NCBI GenBank assembly: GCA_902802985.1
Contig: CADCOE010000024.1
Coordinates: 1 to 64,000 of the forward strand
Source of the DNA: an uncultured Ruminococcus sp.
Lineage (GTDB): Bacteria > Bacillota > Clostridia > Oscillospirales > Acutalibacteraceae
DNA length: 64,000 nucleotides
Direction: 5' to 3'
A program made the translations under genes and the position numbers. Under the pieces are notes generated by a model. It did no database searches and was not told the origin of the DNA. It was given only the letters and a program-made list of their open reading frames with translations. Shown here piece after piece: positions 36,977 to 46,766 of the stretch. The stretch's first letter is position 1, and each line of letters begins with the position of its first letter.

Positions 36977-39595
36977 TTATTTGAGTGCATCAATAGCAGC
37001 TTTGATCATTTCGATTTTTTCTGCAAACTTAGCGGCATTGGCCTTTACTTCGGCAACAACCTTTTCAGGAGCCTTTGCCATAAAGCCTTGATTGTTCAGT
37101 TTCTTTTCATTGAACATCAGATCCTTCTGTGCGGTTTCCAGTTCTTTGTTAAGACGTTTCAGTTCGGCATCTTTATCTACCAATTCATCCATCGGGATAT
37201 AAATTTTAGCATCTGCCGTTACGATGGTGACAGCTCCATCTATGTCATAGCTTTCGGCAACATTCACTTCGCTGGCACTGGCCAGACGAGAGAAAAACAA
37301 TCTGCCGTTCTGGAAGGTAACAGTATCCTTTGCCGCAATAAAGACCTTTGCTTTTCTTGACGGGGGAACATTCATTTCTGAGCGGCGGTTACGAATGGCT
37401 TTGATGGCGTCCATAATCATATTCATCTGTTTTTCAGCCTCAGGGAAGCTGTGTTCTTCCGTATATACCGGGTATTCTTCCAGCATAATGGTTTCACCGC
37501 TATGGGGCATCGACTGCCAGATTTCCTCTGTAATAAACGGCATAAACGGATGCAGCAGTTTGAGGGACTGCGTCATTACCCATACGAGAACCTGACGGGC
37601 GTTTTGTGCGGAATTTCCTTCGGACTGAAGTCTGGATTTTGTTAATTCAATATACCAGTCACACAGACAGTCCCAAATAAAATCATACAATTTCTGGACA
37701 GCCACACCCAACTCATATTTTTCCAGATTTTCGGTCACTTCTTGAATAACGGTGTTAAGGGTAGATACGATCCATTTATCCTCAGCGGCAAGTTTGTCCG
37801 GCAGCTCATTTTTGACATCATAGTCATCAATATTCATATGGATAAAGCGAGCAGCATTCCAAAGCTTGTTGGCAAAGTTACGGCTTGCAGTGATTTTTTC
37901 TTCCGAATAACGCATATCATTGCCGGGAGCATTTCCTGTTACAAGAGTCAGTCGGAGTGCGTCTGCGCCAAATTGATCAATCACTTCCAGCGGATCGATA
38001 CCGTTACCGAGAGATTTACTCATTTTTCTGCCCTGAGCATCACGCACCAAGCCATGGATGAGTACTTTACCAAACGGAACCTTGCCGACGTGTTCCAACC
38101 CACTGAACATCATACGCATTACCCAGAAGGGGATAATATCATAACCTGTTACCAATACACTGGTAGGATAGAAGTAATCCAATTCAGGGGTATGGTCAGG
38201 CCAGCCCAATGTGCTGAACGGCCAAAGAGCAGATGAGAACCACGTATCAAGAGTATCGGGATCCTGACGCATAGGTTTCCCGCACTTGGGGCAGTTGGCT
38301 TCGTTTTCTTTTGTGACAACAGTTTCGCCGCAGTCATCACAGTAGAAAGCAGGTATCTGATGTCCCCACCAAAGCTGACGAGAAATACACCAGTCACGGA
38401 TATTTTCGAGCCAGTGGAAATAAGTTTTTTCAAAATGGGGAGGAACAAACTGCGTATCACCGTTTTTAACGGCATCAATAGCAGGACCAGCCAACGGTTT
38501 CATTTTAACAAACCATTGTTTGGAAACTCTCGGTTCTACGGTAGTGGAACAACGATAGCAAGTGCCAACATTGTGAGTATAATCTTCTATTTTGACGAGA
38601 GCACCCTCTTTTTCCAGATCAGCGACGATCGCCTTTCTCGCTTCGTATCTGTCCATACCGGCATATTGAGGATAATCACTGGTGATTTTGGCATCGTCAG
38701 TCATTACGTTGATAACAGGTAATTGATGACGAAGACCTACTTCAAAGTCATTAGGGTCGTGTGCCGGTGTGATTTTTACAACACCTGTACCAAAATCCAT
38801 TTCAACATACTCATCGGCAACAATGGGAATTTCTCTGTGAACGATAGGGAGAATAAGCATTTTGCCTACAAGAGCTTTGTATCTTTCATCCTTGGGGTTA
38901 ACCGCTACGGCAGTATCACCGAGCAGTGTTTCGGGACGTGTTGTGGCGAGGTTAATATAACCGCTTCCGTCAGCGAGCGGATATCTGAGATGCCAGAAAT
39001 GACCTGCCTGTTCCTCGTATTCTACCTCAGCGTCAGAGATGGAGGTAAGACAATGGGGACACCAGTTGATGATACGTTCACCACGATAGATAAGTCCCTT
39101 ATCATAAAGACGGACAAAAACATTTTTGACAGCTTTGTTACAGCCTTCATCCATTGTAAAGCGTTCTCTTTCCCAGTCGGCGGAAGAACCCATTTTTCGG
39201 AGCTGCTTAACAATACGTCCGCCATATTCGGCTTTCCAGTTCCAAGCACGTTCCAGAAATTTTTTTCTGCCGATTTCCTCTTTGGTAACGCCTTCTTTAC
39301 GCATTGCCTCAACAATTTTTGCTTCAGTAGCGATAGAAGCGTGGTCAGTGCCCGGGAGCCAAAGAGCAGAATAACCCTGCATTCTCTTGAAACGAATTAA
39401 AATATCCTGCAGTGTGTTGTCCAGAGCGTGACCCATATGAAGCTGACCGGTGATATTGGGAGGCGGCATCATAATGCTGTATGGTTTTTTTGTATTGTCA
39501 ACCTCAGCGTGAAAAAATCCGCTTTTTTCCCAGAATTGATAAATTCTGTCCTCAAATTCACTCGGATTGTAAGCTTTTGCAAGTTCCTTTGACAT
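36977..39595 (-). CDS. valS: Valyl-tRNA synthetase
   Basis: 872 residues from ATG 39595, with GGAGG 9 bases upstream; an ATG at 39610 lies before that site. PPPNITGQLHMGHALDNTL is the HIGH region, the editing domain holds TTRPETLLGDTAVAVNP, zinc-like cysteines CDDCGETV and CPKCGKPM sit near 430-460, and KMSKSLGNGIDP is the KMSKS loop. The last 65 residues are a coiled coil (LNKELETAQKDLMFNEKKLN) that binds tRNA. Unlike tyrS, no T-box is visible in the short 5' region, which is unusual for a Clostridial valS. Confidence 0.97.
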   Translation of the reverse strand: MSKELAKAYNPSEFEDRIYQFWEKSGFFHAEVDNTKKPYSIMMPPPNITGQLHMGHALDNTLQDILIRFKRMQGYSALWLPGTDHASIATEAKIVEAMRKEGVTKEEIGRKKFLERAWNWKAEYGGRIVKQLRKMGSSADWERERFTMDEGCNKAVKNVFVRLYDKGLIYRGERIINWCPHCLTSISDAEVEYEEQAGHFWHLRYPLADGSGYINLATTRPETLLGDTAVAVNPKDERYKALVGKMLILPIVHREIPIVADEYVEMDFGTGVVKITPAHDPNDFEVGLRHQLPVINVMTDDAKITSDYPQYAGMDRYEARKAIVADLEKEGALVKIEDYTHNVGTCYRCSTTVEPRVSKQWFVKMKPLAGPAIDAVKNGDTQFVPPHFEKTYFHWLENIRDWCISRQLWWGHQIPAFYCDDCGETVVTKENEANCPKCGKPMRQDPDTLDTWFSSALWPFSTLGWPDHTPELDYFYPTSVLVTGYDIIPFWVMRMMFSGLEHVGKVPFGKVLIHGLVRDAQGRKMSKSLGNGIDPLEVIDQFGADALRLTLVTGNAPGNDMRYSEEKITASRNFANKLWNAARFIHMNIDDYDVKNELPDKLAAEDKWIVSTLNTVIQEVTENLEKYELGVAVQKLYDFIWDCLCDWYIELTKSRLQSEGNSAQNARQVLVWVMTQSLKLLHPFMPFITEEIWQSMPHSGETIMLEEYPVYTEEHSFPEAEKQMNMIMDAIKAIRNRRSEMNVPPSRKAKVFIAAKDTVTFQNGRLFFSRLASASEVNVAESYDIDGAVTIVTADAKIYIPMDELVDKDAELKRLNKELETAQKDLMFNEKKLNNQGFMAKAPEKVVAEVKANAAKFAEKIEMIKAAIDALK

Positions 39596-39738
39596 AAAAC
39601 AATCCTCCAAAATAATCTATAATTTTACAGAACTATATTATCCCACGAAAATCACCGTTTGTCAACGGTGTTGACCGTAAATGACAGAGCAGCAAAATGA
39701 AAAATCGAAAGAGTTTAAGTCGATTTGAGGCAGGACGG

Positions 39739-39767
39739 TTGTATTCTTCTAAAAAAAGTGCTATAAT
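39739..39767 (+). promoter_or_regulatory. cmk operon promoter
   Basis: TTGTAT (39739-39744) and TATAAT (39762-39767) with 17-bp spacing. Confidence 0.65.
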
Positions 39768-39802
39768 GATTGCATATCATACGTAAACGGAGGCAAAAAT
39801 TT

Positions 39803-40468
39803 ATGATAGCGGTTGCAATAGACGGACCTGCAGGGGCAGGCAAAAGCACCATTGCCCGAAGAGCAGCATCGGAACTTGGCTTTATTTATGTTGATACGGG
39901 TGCATTGTATCGTACGATAGGGTTAGCGTGTATTCAAAAGAAAATAGATCCATCGAATACCGCAGCTGTCATTCACATTCTTCAGGATATTGACATCAGC
40001 ATAGTTTTCCTGAATGGTGAGCAACACGTATTGCTGAACGATAAGGATGTGAGCAGTGAGATACGTACCGAACAGGCATCGATGACAGCGTCGGTCGTTT
40101 CTGCTGTTCCTGAAGTACGTCAATTCTTGCTGGATTTGCAGCGTGATTTTGCTAGGACAAATGATGTTATTATGGATGGAAGGGACATAGGGACAGTTGT
40201 TTTACCTAATGCTCAGGTTAAAATTTTTCTTACCGCTTCGCCCGAAACCAGAGCCAGACGCCGTTTGCTGCAGCTTGAGGAAAAGGGTGAAAAATTAGAT
40301 TACGAAACCATTCTTGTGGATATTATCAAGCGTGACTATAACGACTCTCATAGAGAGGCAGCACCGTTGAAAGCTGCTGACAATGCGATCATTGTGGATA
40401 CTTCCGACTTGACATTGGAGGAATCAATACGAAAAGTGGTCGGCATTATCAAGGAGGCGGTCATATGA
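39803..40468 (+). CDS. cmk: Cytidylate kinase
   Basis: 221 residues from ATG 39803 after GGAGG. P-loop GPAGAGKST at residues 8-16, VDTGALYRTIGLAC (CMP site), DGRDIGTVVLPNAQVKIFL and the lid segment RDYNDSHREAAPLKAADNAI are all intact. It phosphorylates CMP and dCMP. It leads an operon with two acyltransferases and ispH-S1; cmk-plsC-ispH-rpsA order is conserved in Clostridia. Its TGA overlaps the next ATG by four bases. Confidence 0.96.
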   Translation: MIAVAIDGPAGAGKSTIARRAASELGFIYVDTGALYRTIGLACIQKKIDPSNTAAVIHILQDIDISIVFLNGEQHVLLNDKDVSSEIRTEQASMTASVVSAVPEVRQFLLDLQRDFARTNDVIMDGRDIGTVVLPNAQVKIFLTASPETRARRRLLQLEEKGEKLDYETILVDIIKRDYNDSHREAAPLKAADNAIIVDTSDLTLEESIRKVVGIIKEAVI

Positions 40469-41076
40469 AACGACATCCTCTTTATGTTGTGGGACGAATT
40501 CTCATCATCCCGATTTTTAAGCTGATGTTTTTTTATAAAGTCAATGGAAAGAAAAATGTTCCCCAAGAGGGAGCTTATATTATTTGTTCCAATCATCTTT
40601 CCAATTTTGACCCTGTATTGTTGGGAGTAACGCAAAAGCGGCAGATATATTATATGGCAAAGGAAGAACTATTTCACAATCGTTTTCTTGCCAGTCTTAT
40701 TCGTACTTTAGGAGCTTTTCCTGTTACCAGAGGAGCAGGTGACGGAAAGGCAATCAATGAAGCTGACAATGTCGTTCGTGATGGTAAGCTTCTGGGGATC
40801 TTCATTGAGGGAACACGTTCCAAAACGGGTGAATTTCTTCGTCCGAAAGCAGGAGCGGCTATCGTGGCACATCAGATGAATGTGCCTGTTATTCCGGTTT
40901 GTATCACTCCCAAGAATAAGAAAGTCAAAGTGTTTCGCAAAGTGACTATTTCGTGGGGGAATCCGATGACACCGCAAGAATTGGGACTTGAAAACGGTAT
41001 AGGTGAGGAATACCGAAATGCAAGCCGCCGTATTATGTCTGAAATACAAAAACTCAGAGAGAATGATTTAAAATAA
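40465..41076 (+). CDS. 1-acyl-sn-glycerol-3-phosphate acyltransferase (first copy)
   Basis: 203 residues. The HX4D catalytic motif is CSNHLSNFDPVLLG, the phosphate-binding motif FIEGTRSKTGEFLRPKAGAA and the VPVIPVCI block follows. An N-terminal hydrophobic stretch (ILIIPIFKLMFFYK) probably lies on the membrane. This PlsC-type enzyme makes phosphatidic acid from lysophosphatidic acid. It overlaps cmk by four bases (ATGA). It shows about the same layout as the next gene but clearly different sequence. Confidence 0.92.
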   Translation: MKRHPLYVVGRILIIPIFKLMFFYKVNGKKNVPQEGAYIICSNHLSNFDPVLLGVTQKRQIYYMAKEELFHNRFLASLIRTLGAFPVTRGAGDGKAINEADNVVRDGKLLGIFIEGTRSKTGEFLRPKAGAAIVAHQMNVPVIPVCITPKNKKVKVFRKVTISWGNPMTPQELGLENGIGEEYRNASRRIMSEIQKLRENDLK

Positions 41077-41081
41077 TCTAC

Positions 41082-41657
41082 TTGATATTAAGATTTCTTG
41101 GATTGATCTTTATCCGACCGTTCTATAGAATACACTATATTGGGAAAAAGCATATTCCTCAAAAGGGAGCATTGATTATTTGTTCCAACCACATCAGCTT
41201 TTTTGATCCTGTTGCTATCGGTTTGGGAATAAAAAGACAGATTTGCTTTATGGCAAAGTCGGAATTTTTTACCGACTGCGGTATTTTTGTTCGGGCATTT
41301 CTGAAAGCCTGCGGAGTGTTTTCTGTCAAACGTGGCAGCTCGGATATACGATCGGTTAATTATGCGGCAAAACTGCTTGCTGATAGTAAGGCAGTAGGTA
41401 TTTTTCCACAAGGAAAAATTGTCAAAGACGGCAGCTTTGAACCAAAAGCCGGAGCAGCATTACTTGCTGTCAAAAATCACGTTCCGGTTTTACCGGTGTT
41501 TGTTTGGACAGATGGAAAAATCAGACCATTTTCAACTGTGACGGTCACCTTCGGTGAGGTGATCATTCCGCCGGATGACCATTCTCTGCGTGCGGCCAGA
41601 CAGTTGACACAAACCATCAAAGAACGGATTAATACCATCGGGGAGGCGAAAAATTGA
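41082..41657 (+). CDS. 1-acyl-sn-glycerol-3-phosphate acyltransferase-like protein (second copy)
   Basis: 191 residues from TTG 41082, five bases after the preceding stop; no ATG lies in the open frame upstream. CSNHISFFDPVAIG holds HX4D, and FPQGKIVKDGSFEPKAGAAL is the second motif, with QGK instead of the usual EGT, so substrate or efficiency may differ. It arises from tandem duplication with the previous gene. Its TGA overlaps the ispH start (ATTGA). Confidence 0.87.
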   Translation: MILRFLGLIFIRPFYRIHYIGKKHIPQKGALIICSNHISFFDPVAIGLGIKRQICFMAKSEFFTDCGIFVRAFLKACGVFSVKRGSSDIRSVNYAAKLLADSKAVGIFPQGKIVKDGSFEPKAGAALLAVKNHVPVLPVFVWTDGKIRPFSTVTVTFGEVIIPPDDHSLRAARQLTQTIKERINTIGEAKN

Positions 41658-43612
41658 CTGTAACAGTAGCAAAGTCGGCAGGTTTTTGTTTTGGTGTGAG
41701 CCGTGCCGTTAATATCGTTGAAAAACTTCTTGATGAGGGGAAGTGTGTCTATACGCTCGGACCGATCATTCACAATCAGCATATGGTGAATGAACTTGCA
41801 GCCAGAGGTGTTAAAATTGCTGATGTGCCCGATGATGTGAAAAACGGAGAAACGCTTGTTATCCGTTCTCACGGGATACCGGAAAGCGTAACGGATAGAA
41901 TTAAAGAATTGGGGATCAAATGTGAGGATGCCACGTGTCCCTTTGTACTCAAAATTCATCGTATTGCCGCCGAATATTCAAGGTGCGGTAAAATCATCCT
42001 GATCGCCGGAGATGAGCACCATCCGGAGGTACAGGGAATTATCGGACACTGCCATTCGGAATATCATTCTTATCAAAACTGCGATGAATTGGAAGAAATT
42101 TTAAAAAAATTTCCTTATTTGAAAAATAAAGAGATCTGTGTGGTTGCTCAGACCACTTTTGATATATCAGAGTGGAAAAAATCTTTAAAAATATTTCAAA
42201 AAGTATGTACAAATACTAAAATATTTGATACAATATGTAGTGCCACATCAGATCGACAATCCGAAGCGGAGGTTCTTGCATCGCAATCTGACCTGATGCT
42301 TGTCATTGGAGGCAGACACAGCTCGAATACCAATAAGCTGTATCATATCTGTAAAGATAAGTGCCGTGAAACTTATCTGATCGAATCGGTAACAGAGCTG
42401 CCGCTTTTTGCTGTAAGGCAGGCGAATCGGATTGGCATAACAGCCGGAGCATCGACTCCGGCAAGCATTATAAAGGAGGTACTTGTTACCATGACAGAAG
42501 AAATCAAAAACGTTGAGGAAACCAAAACTGAGCCGAGCGAATTTGAGGCACTCCTTGAGGAGTCTTTCAAAAATTATAATACAGACGGAAGGATAAAGGG
42601 TGTTGTTGTTGGCGTAACTCCAACAGAGGTTCGTGTAGATGTAGGCAGAAAACAGACTGGCATTATTCCGCTGGCAGAGCTGTCTGATGATCCTTCGGCA
42701 AAAGCAGAAGACCTTGTAAAAGTTGGTGACGAGCTTAACCTTGTCATTATGAAAACGAACGATCAGGAAGGAACTATTCTTCTTTCTAAAAAGCGTTTTG
42801 ACTCACAGAAGGGTTGGGACACTATCGTAAAGGCAGAAGAAGAAAAATCCGTTATTACAGGTGTCGTTACCGAAATCGTAAAAGGTGGCGTAATCGCTCT
42901 TTCTAACGGTGTCAAGGTATTCATTCCTGCATCACAGGCAACTGCAACCAGAGGTGAAAGTCTTGATGGTCTGCTTAAGCAGGAGGTTTCTTTCCGTATT
43001 ATTGAAGTAACCAAGCAGAGAAGACGTGCAGTAGGTTCTATTCGTTCCGTTCTTAATGATGAACGTAAGAAAAAGGCGGAAGAATTCTGGGCAGATGCAG
43101 AAGTAGGCAAGAAATATACAGGTACTGTTAAGTCATTGACATCTTATGGTGCATTCGTTGACATCGGCGGTATTGACGGTATGATCCATATCTCGGAGCT
43201 TTCTTGGAACAGAATTAAGCATCCGTCAGAGGTAGTAAACGTAGGCGATACCGTTGAGGTATACATAAAGGCACTTGATCCGGAAAAGGGCAAGATTTCA
43301 CTGGGTTACAAGAAAGACGAGGACAATCCTTGGGAAATTCTTAAAAATCAGTATCCCGAAGGCACAGAGTGTGAGGTAGAGATCGTTGGTCTTACACAGT
43401 TCGGTGCTTTTGCTAAGATCATTCCCGGTATTGACGGTCTGATCCACGTTTCACAGATTTCTAACGAGAGAGTTGAGAAACCGGAGGATGTCCTTTCTGT
43501 AGGTCAGAAGGTAAAAGTAAAGATTACAGCAATCGACTTCGAGCAGAAGCGTATCAGCCTTTCTATGAAGGCTCTTTTGACAGATACAGCTGAGGAAGAA
43601 GACGCTGAATAA
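41654..43612 (+). CDS. ispH: Bifunctional IspH (HMBPP reductase) - ribosomal protein S1 fusion
   Basis: 652 residues from TTG 41654. Residues 1-285 are IspH/LytB with the three [4Fe-4S] cysteines C12 (SAGFCFGV), C95 (EDATCPFV) and C195 (FDTICSAT) and IRSHGIPE, making IPP and DMAPP in the MEP pathway. Residues about 300-650 are four S1 (OB-fold) domains, e.g. [20 protein letters not shown] and [20 protein letters not shown]. The fusion is known in Clostridia and puts isoprenoid synthesis and an RNA-binding translation factor in one chain. No stop or restart lies between the parts, but an in-frame ATG with GGAGG at 42477-42493 ([11 protein letters not shown]) could also give free S1 protein. 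Confidence 0.95.
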   Translation: MTVTVAKSAGFCFGVSRAVNIVEKLLDEGKCVYTLGPIIHNQHMVNELAARGVKIADVPDDVKNGETLVIRSHGIPESVTDRIKELGIKCEDATCPFVLKIHRIAAEYSRCGKIILIAGDEHHPEVQGIIGHCHSEYHSYQNCDELEEILKKFPYLKNKEICVVAQTTFDISEWKKSLKIFQKVCTNTKIFDTICSATSDRQSEAEVLASQSDLMLVIGGRHSSNTNKLYHICKDKCRETYLIESVTELPLFAVRQANRIGITAGASTPASIIKEVLVTMTEEIKNVEETKTEPSEFEALLEESFKNYNTDGRIKGVVVGVTPTEVRVDVGRKQTGIIPLAELSDDPSAKAEDLVKVGDELNLVIMKTNDQEGTILLSKKRFDSQKGWDTIVKAEEEKSVITGVVTEIVKGGVIALSNGVKVFIPASQATATRGESLDGLLKQEVSFRIIEVTKQRRRAVGSIRSVLNDERKKKAEEFWADAEVGKKYTGTVKSLTSYGAFVDIGGIDGMIHISELSWNRIKHPSEVVNVGDTVEVYIKALDPEKGKISLGYKKDEDNPWEILKNQYPEGTECEVEIVGLTQFGAFAKIIPGIDGLIHVSQISNERVEKPEDVLSVGQKVKVKITAIDFEQKRISLSMKALLTDTAEEEDAE

Positions 43613-43630
43613 TCGAAAAAGATTTCCTTA

Positions 43631-43658
43631 TTTAGGCATCTCGTGAGAGGTGCCTAAA
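43631..43658 (+). terminator. Hairpin after ispH-S1
   Basis: TTTAGGCATCTC and GAGGTGCCTAAA form a 12-bp stem (one wobble) with a GTGA tetraloop. No strong T-tract directly follows (ACGTATTTTA), so it may be a partial terminator or an RNA-stability hairpin. Confidence 0.6.
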
Positions 43659-43685
43659 CGTATTTTATATCGGAGATGTTGGATT

Positions 43686-44231
43686 ATGTACGAAGAAATA
43701 AAAGAACAAGCAAATCGTGTTGTATTGGAAGCTCTTGAACAATCAGGATTGAAACAAGGAGATATTTTTGTGGTCGGCTGTTCCTCAAGTACAGTGATTG
43801 GTAAAAATTTCGGCACGTCATCAAGCGTTGATATTGCACAGGCTATTTTTGACGGCATTTATCCTGAATTGCAAAAAAGAGGCATTTACCTTGCGTCACA
43901 ATGTTGTGAACATCTGAATCGTGCCATTATTATAGAAAAGTCCGCTGTTGGAAATATTGAAATTGTTAATGTAGTTCCTCAGCCTAAAGCAGGAGGTTCT
44001 TTTTCTACGATAGCTTACCGTACGATGAAAGAACCGGTTGCGGTCGAACATATTAAGGCCGATGCAGGGATCGATATAGGCGGTGTGCTGATCGGTATGC
44101 ATTTAAAAGAAGTTGCTGTACCGATCGTATTTGAAACCAAGCAAATCGGTGAAGCACATATCACCGGTGCCCGTACAAGAGCAAAGTTTATCGGCGGCGA
44201 AAGAGCACACTATGATGATAAATTGAAGTGA
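43686..44231 (+). CDS. UPF0340 / TIGR01440 family protein (YwlG-like)
   Basis: 181 residues from ATG 43686 (GGAG upstream). VVGCSSSTVIGKNFGTSSSV, YLASQCCEHLNRAIIIEK, VVPQPKAGGSFSTIAY and DIGGVLIGMHLKEVAVP are the conserved blocks of the YwlG/UPF0340 family. The function is unknown; B. subtilis ywlG lies near cell-envelope and tRNA-modification genes. The Cys pair in SQCCEHL may be reactive. Length is normal for the family. Confidence 0.88.
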   Translation: MYEEIKEQANRVVLEALEQSGLKQGDIFVVGCSSSTVIGKNFGTSSSVDIAQAIFDGIYPELQKRGIYLASQCCEHLNRAIIIEKSAVGNIEIVNVVPQPKAGGSFSTIAYRTMKEPVAVEHIKADAGIDIGGVLIGMHLKEVAVPIVFETKQIGEAHITGARTRAKFIGGERAHYDDKLK

Positions 44232-44259
44232 TTGCCTGAGAGGAGTCGAAATGAACTAA

Positions 44260-44841
44260 ATGAGTTATAAAAATGAATTTATCGAAATATACACGCAAAA
44301 TATCAAGCGTGAAGGTTCGGTAGAATTGCTGGAGTGGCTACAGAAAACAGATTTTTTTACAACTCCTGCCAGTTCTAAATTTCATTGTGCCTGTGAACAA
44401 GGTTTGGTGATGCATAGTCTTAGCGTCTACAAAACATTGATGGCAAAGCATTTTGACGAAGAAAGAGATAATAGGGAAAGCTTCGTTATTTGTGCTTTGC
44501 TGCACGACCTTTGTAAAGCCCAATTTTATAAAGTGTCCTTCCGTAATGTCAAGAATGAGGAAACAGGTGCTTGGGAAAAAAAGCCGTTTTATGCAGTAGA
44601 TGATCAGTTTCCCTACGGTCACGGAGAAAAATCTGTTTTTTTGATAGAACGCTTTATGAGACTCAAAACTTCTGAGGCTATGGCAATTCGTTGGCATATG
44701 GGTGGTTTTGATGAAGCAGCTAGGGGAGGAAGCTTTGCTATCAGTCAGGCATATGAAAAATATCCTTTGGCAGTAAAACTGCATCTTGCCGATTTGGAGT
44801 CTACCTATCTTGCAGAAAAAAACACTTCTGTCGTTCATTAA
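44260..44841 (+). CDS. HD-domain hydrolase
   Basis: 193 residues. HSLSVYKTLMAKHF and VICALLHDLCKAQFYK give the H...HD metal motif, with GHGEKSVFLIERF and IRWHMGGFD as further ligands. HD proteins of this kind hydrolyse nucleotides or cyclic nucleotides; the substrate is not evident. It follows the UPF0340 gene after 28 bases. GAGGAG lies about 15 bases before the ATG, longer than ideal. It precedes the trp promoter. Confidence 0.82.
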   Translation: MSYKNEFIEIYTQNIKREGSVELLEWLQKTDFFTTPASSKFHCACEQGLVMHSLSVYKTLMAKHFDEERDNRESFVICALLHDLCKAQFYKVSFRNVKNEETGAWEKKPFYAVDDQFPYGHGEKSVFLIERFMRLKTSEAMAIRWHMGGFDEAARGGSFAISQAYEKYPLAVKLHLADLESTYLAEKNTSVVH

Positions 44842-44924
44842 ATCCAAGAAACGTTATATCCGTGCCGAATGAATGAGAGATCAGCTACCGTTTTATCAAA
44901 AATTTTTTCTGTGTTAAAAAATGC

Positions 44925-44953
44925 TTGACAAATGGTTGGTGAAGTTTTATAAT
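44925..44953 (+). promoter_or_regulatory. trp operon promoter
   Basis: Full-consensus TTGACA (44925-44930) and TATAAT (44948-44953) with 17-bp spacing: the strongest promoter seen here, consistent with a regulated leader downstream. Confidence 0.9.
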
Positions 44954-44974
44954 TTGGTTATAGGATATTGGTAA

Positions 44975-45248
44975 ACCGTTGAACGGGAGTAAGTAAATAT
45001 CAGTGATACTCACAGAGAGCTGTCAGTTGGTGCGATGACGGTAGTTTAACTTTTATTGAATGGACTCGTAAGGGCGGCAGGAAATCGCTTTGGCGAAAGT
45101 AATGGTCGACGGAACTCTGACCGTTATCAGCAGAGTATGTATGTTAGTACAAACAATGAGCGGATGATTAATTTATCAATTTGGGTGGTACCGCAGAAGC
45201 TAATTCAAGCTTTTGTCCCTTGTGTTGCAGGGGACAAAAGCTTTTTTA
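44975..45248 (+). ncRNA. T-box leader of the trp operon (Trp specifier)
   Basis: T-box GGGTGGTACCGCAG is at 45183-45196, followed by a terminator stem AAGCTTTTGTCCC/GGGACAAAAGCTT (to 45242) and TTTTTATT. In stem I, ACAGAGAGCTGTCAGTTGGTGCG has the AG-bulge and GNUG loop, and the basal stem CGGGAGT/ACTCG leaves TGG at 45061-45063 in GAATGGACTCG as a tryptophan specifier followed by a purine. Uncharged tRNA-Trp would stabilise antitermination. No TRAP sites or leader peptide with Trp codons is needed. Confidence 0.95.
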
Positions 45249-45292
45249 TTTTGTGTATCCGTACCGTTCAATTTTTAAGGGAGGTAATCAAA

Positions 45293-46750
45293 ATGTTAAA
45301 ACCCGATTTGAAAACAGTCGAAAAAATGTCAGCCCAGTATAACACCATTCCCGTTTCCAAAGAGTTCTTTGCAGATGTTGTTACACCTATCACACTTTTG
45401 CGTAAAATTGCGGGAATTAGTAAACGTTATTTTCTTCTGGAAAGTGTAGAGAACGGTACCAAATGGGGACGTTACTCCTTTCTTGGTTTCGATCCGATTA
45501 TGCACGTTACCTGTAAAAATAAAATAATGACCGTGGAGAAGGATGGAGAAACAAAATTGATCCATACCGATGATCCTTTAAGCTTTGTACGTGAAATTAT
45601 GAAAAAATATCGGGCACCTGATGTCGATGAAATGTCGCCGTTCAAGGGAGGATTTGTGGGATATTTTTCCTATTCTATGATCGGTTATGCAGAGCCTAAA
45701 TTAAAAATTGATTCAGGCGACTTTTATGATATGGAATTAATGTTGTTTGAAAAGGTGATCGCTTATGATCACCTTAAACAGAAAATTAATATTACAGTCA
45801 ATATTAGTACGGATGACCTTTCCAAAAACTATGCCGATGCCGAAAAAACGATTGATAATACTGCTCGTCTGTTTTATGCCGATGAGCCGCTTCCCAAAAC
45901 AAAAAAACCGCAGTATTCCGCATTTACCGGTAATTTTTCAAAAGAAGAGTACTGCGATGTGGTGGAAAAAACCAAGGAATATATCCGTGATGGAGACATC
46001 TTTCAAGCAGTGATCTCCAGACGTTTTGAGGCGGATTTTGACGGCAGTCTGATCAATGCTTACCGTGTTCTCCGTACAACCAATCCTTCACCATATATGG
46101 TTTATATGAGTATCGACGGTATGGATATTATGAGTACCTCTCCCGAAACCCTTGTTAGTCTGAGAAACGGCAGACTATACACTTTCCCTGTGGCAGGCTC
46201 ACGTCCCAGAGGAAAAACAGAGCAGGAAGATATTGAATTGGAACACGGACTTCTTGCGGATGAAAAAGAGCTTTCGGAACATAATATGTTGGTTGACTTG
46301 GGCAGGAACGATCTTGGCAGGATCTCTCAATTTAACTCCGTAGAAGTAACAAAGTATAAAATGATACACCGTTACTCTAAAATTATGCACATCTGTTCAC
46401 AGGTAGAGGGTAACATCCGCAGTGATAAGGATGGACTGGATGCGGTGGAAAGTGTTCTGCCGGCAGGCACCCTTTCAGGGGCGCCCAAAATTCGTGCGTG
46501 TGAAATTATCGGAGAACTGGAAAAATGTCCTCGTGGTATTTATGGGGGAGCACTTGGCTATATGGATTTTTCCGGTAATTTAGATACCTGTATTGCTATT
46601 CGTATGGCTGTCAAAAAAGACGGCAAAGTTTATGTACAGGCAGGCGGTGGAATTGTAGCTGACAGTATTCCCGAAAACGAATATATGGAGTCATATAACA
46701 AAGCACTTGCCGTGATGAATGCCGTTCAGTCCAGTGCAGACATCGTTTGA
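45293..46750 (+). CDS. trpE: Anthranilate synthase component I
   Basis: 485 residues from ATG 45293, with GGGAGG 7-9 bases upstream; the open frame extends into the T-box but is not coding there. LLES (48-51) in the Trp feedback pocket, PAGTLSGAPKIRACEII, the chorismate site, and VQAGGGIVADSIPENEY are intact. Makes anthranilate from chorismate with ammonia from TrpG. The LLES motif predicts feedback inhibition in addition to T-box control. Confidence 0.97.
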   Translation: MLKPDLKTVEKMSAQYNTIPVSKEFFADVVTPITLLRKIAGISKRYFLLESVENGTKWGRYSFLGFDPIMHVTCKNKIMTVEKDGETKLIHTDDPLSFVREIMKKYRAPDVDEMSPFKGGFVGYFSYSMIGYAEPKLKIDSGDFYDMELMLFEKVIAYDHLKQKINITVNISTDDLSKNYADAEKTIDNTARLFYADEPLPKTKKPQYSAFTGNFSKEEYCDVVEKTKEYIRDGDIFQAVISRRFEADFDGSLINAYRVLRTTNPSPYMVYMSIDGMDIMSTSPETLVSLRNGRLYTFPVAGSRPRGKTEQEDIELEHGLLADEKELSEHNMLVDLGRNDLGRISQFNSVEVTKYKMIHRYSKIMHICSQVEGNIRSDKDGLDAVESVLPAGTLSGAPKIRACEIIGELEKCPRGIYGGALGYMDFSGNLDTCIAIRMAVKKDGKVYVQAGGGIVADSIPENEYMESYNKALAVMNAVQSSADIV

Positions 46751-46766
46751 AAGGAGGGCAAAACAA

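Noticed and set aside
39596-39738. T-box leader for valS
   Set aside because: No TGGTACCGCGG motif or suitable stem is present on the minus strand upstream of valS.
45056-45292. N-terminal extension of trpE
   Set aside because: It runs through the T-box and its terminator; ATG 45293 has the only good ribosome site.
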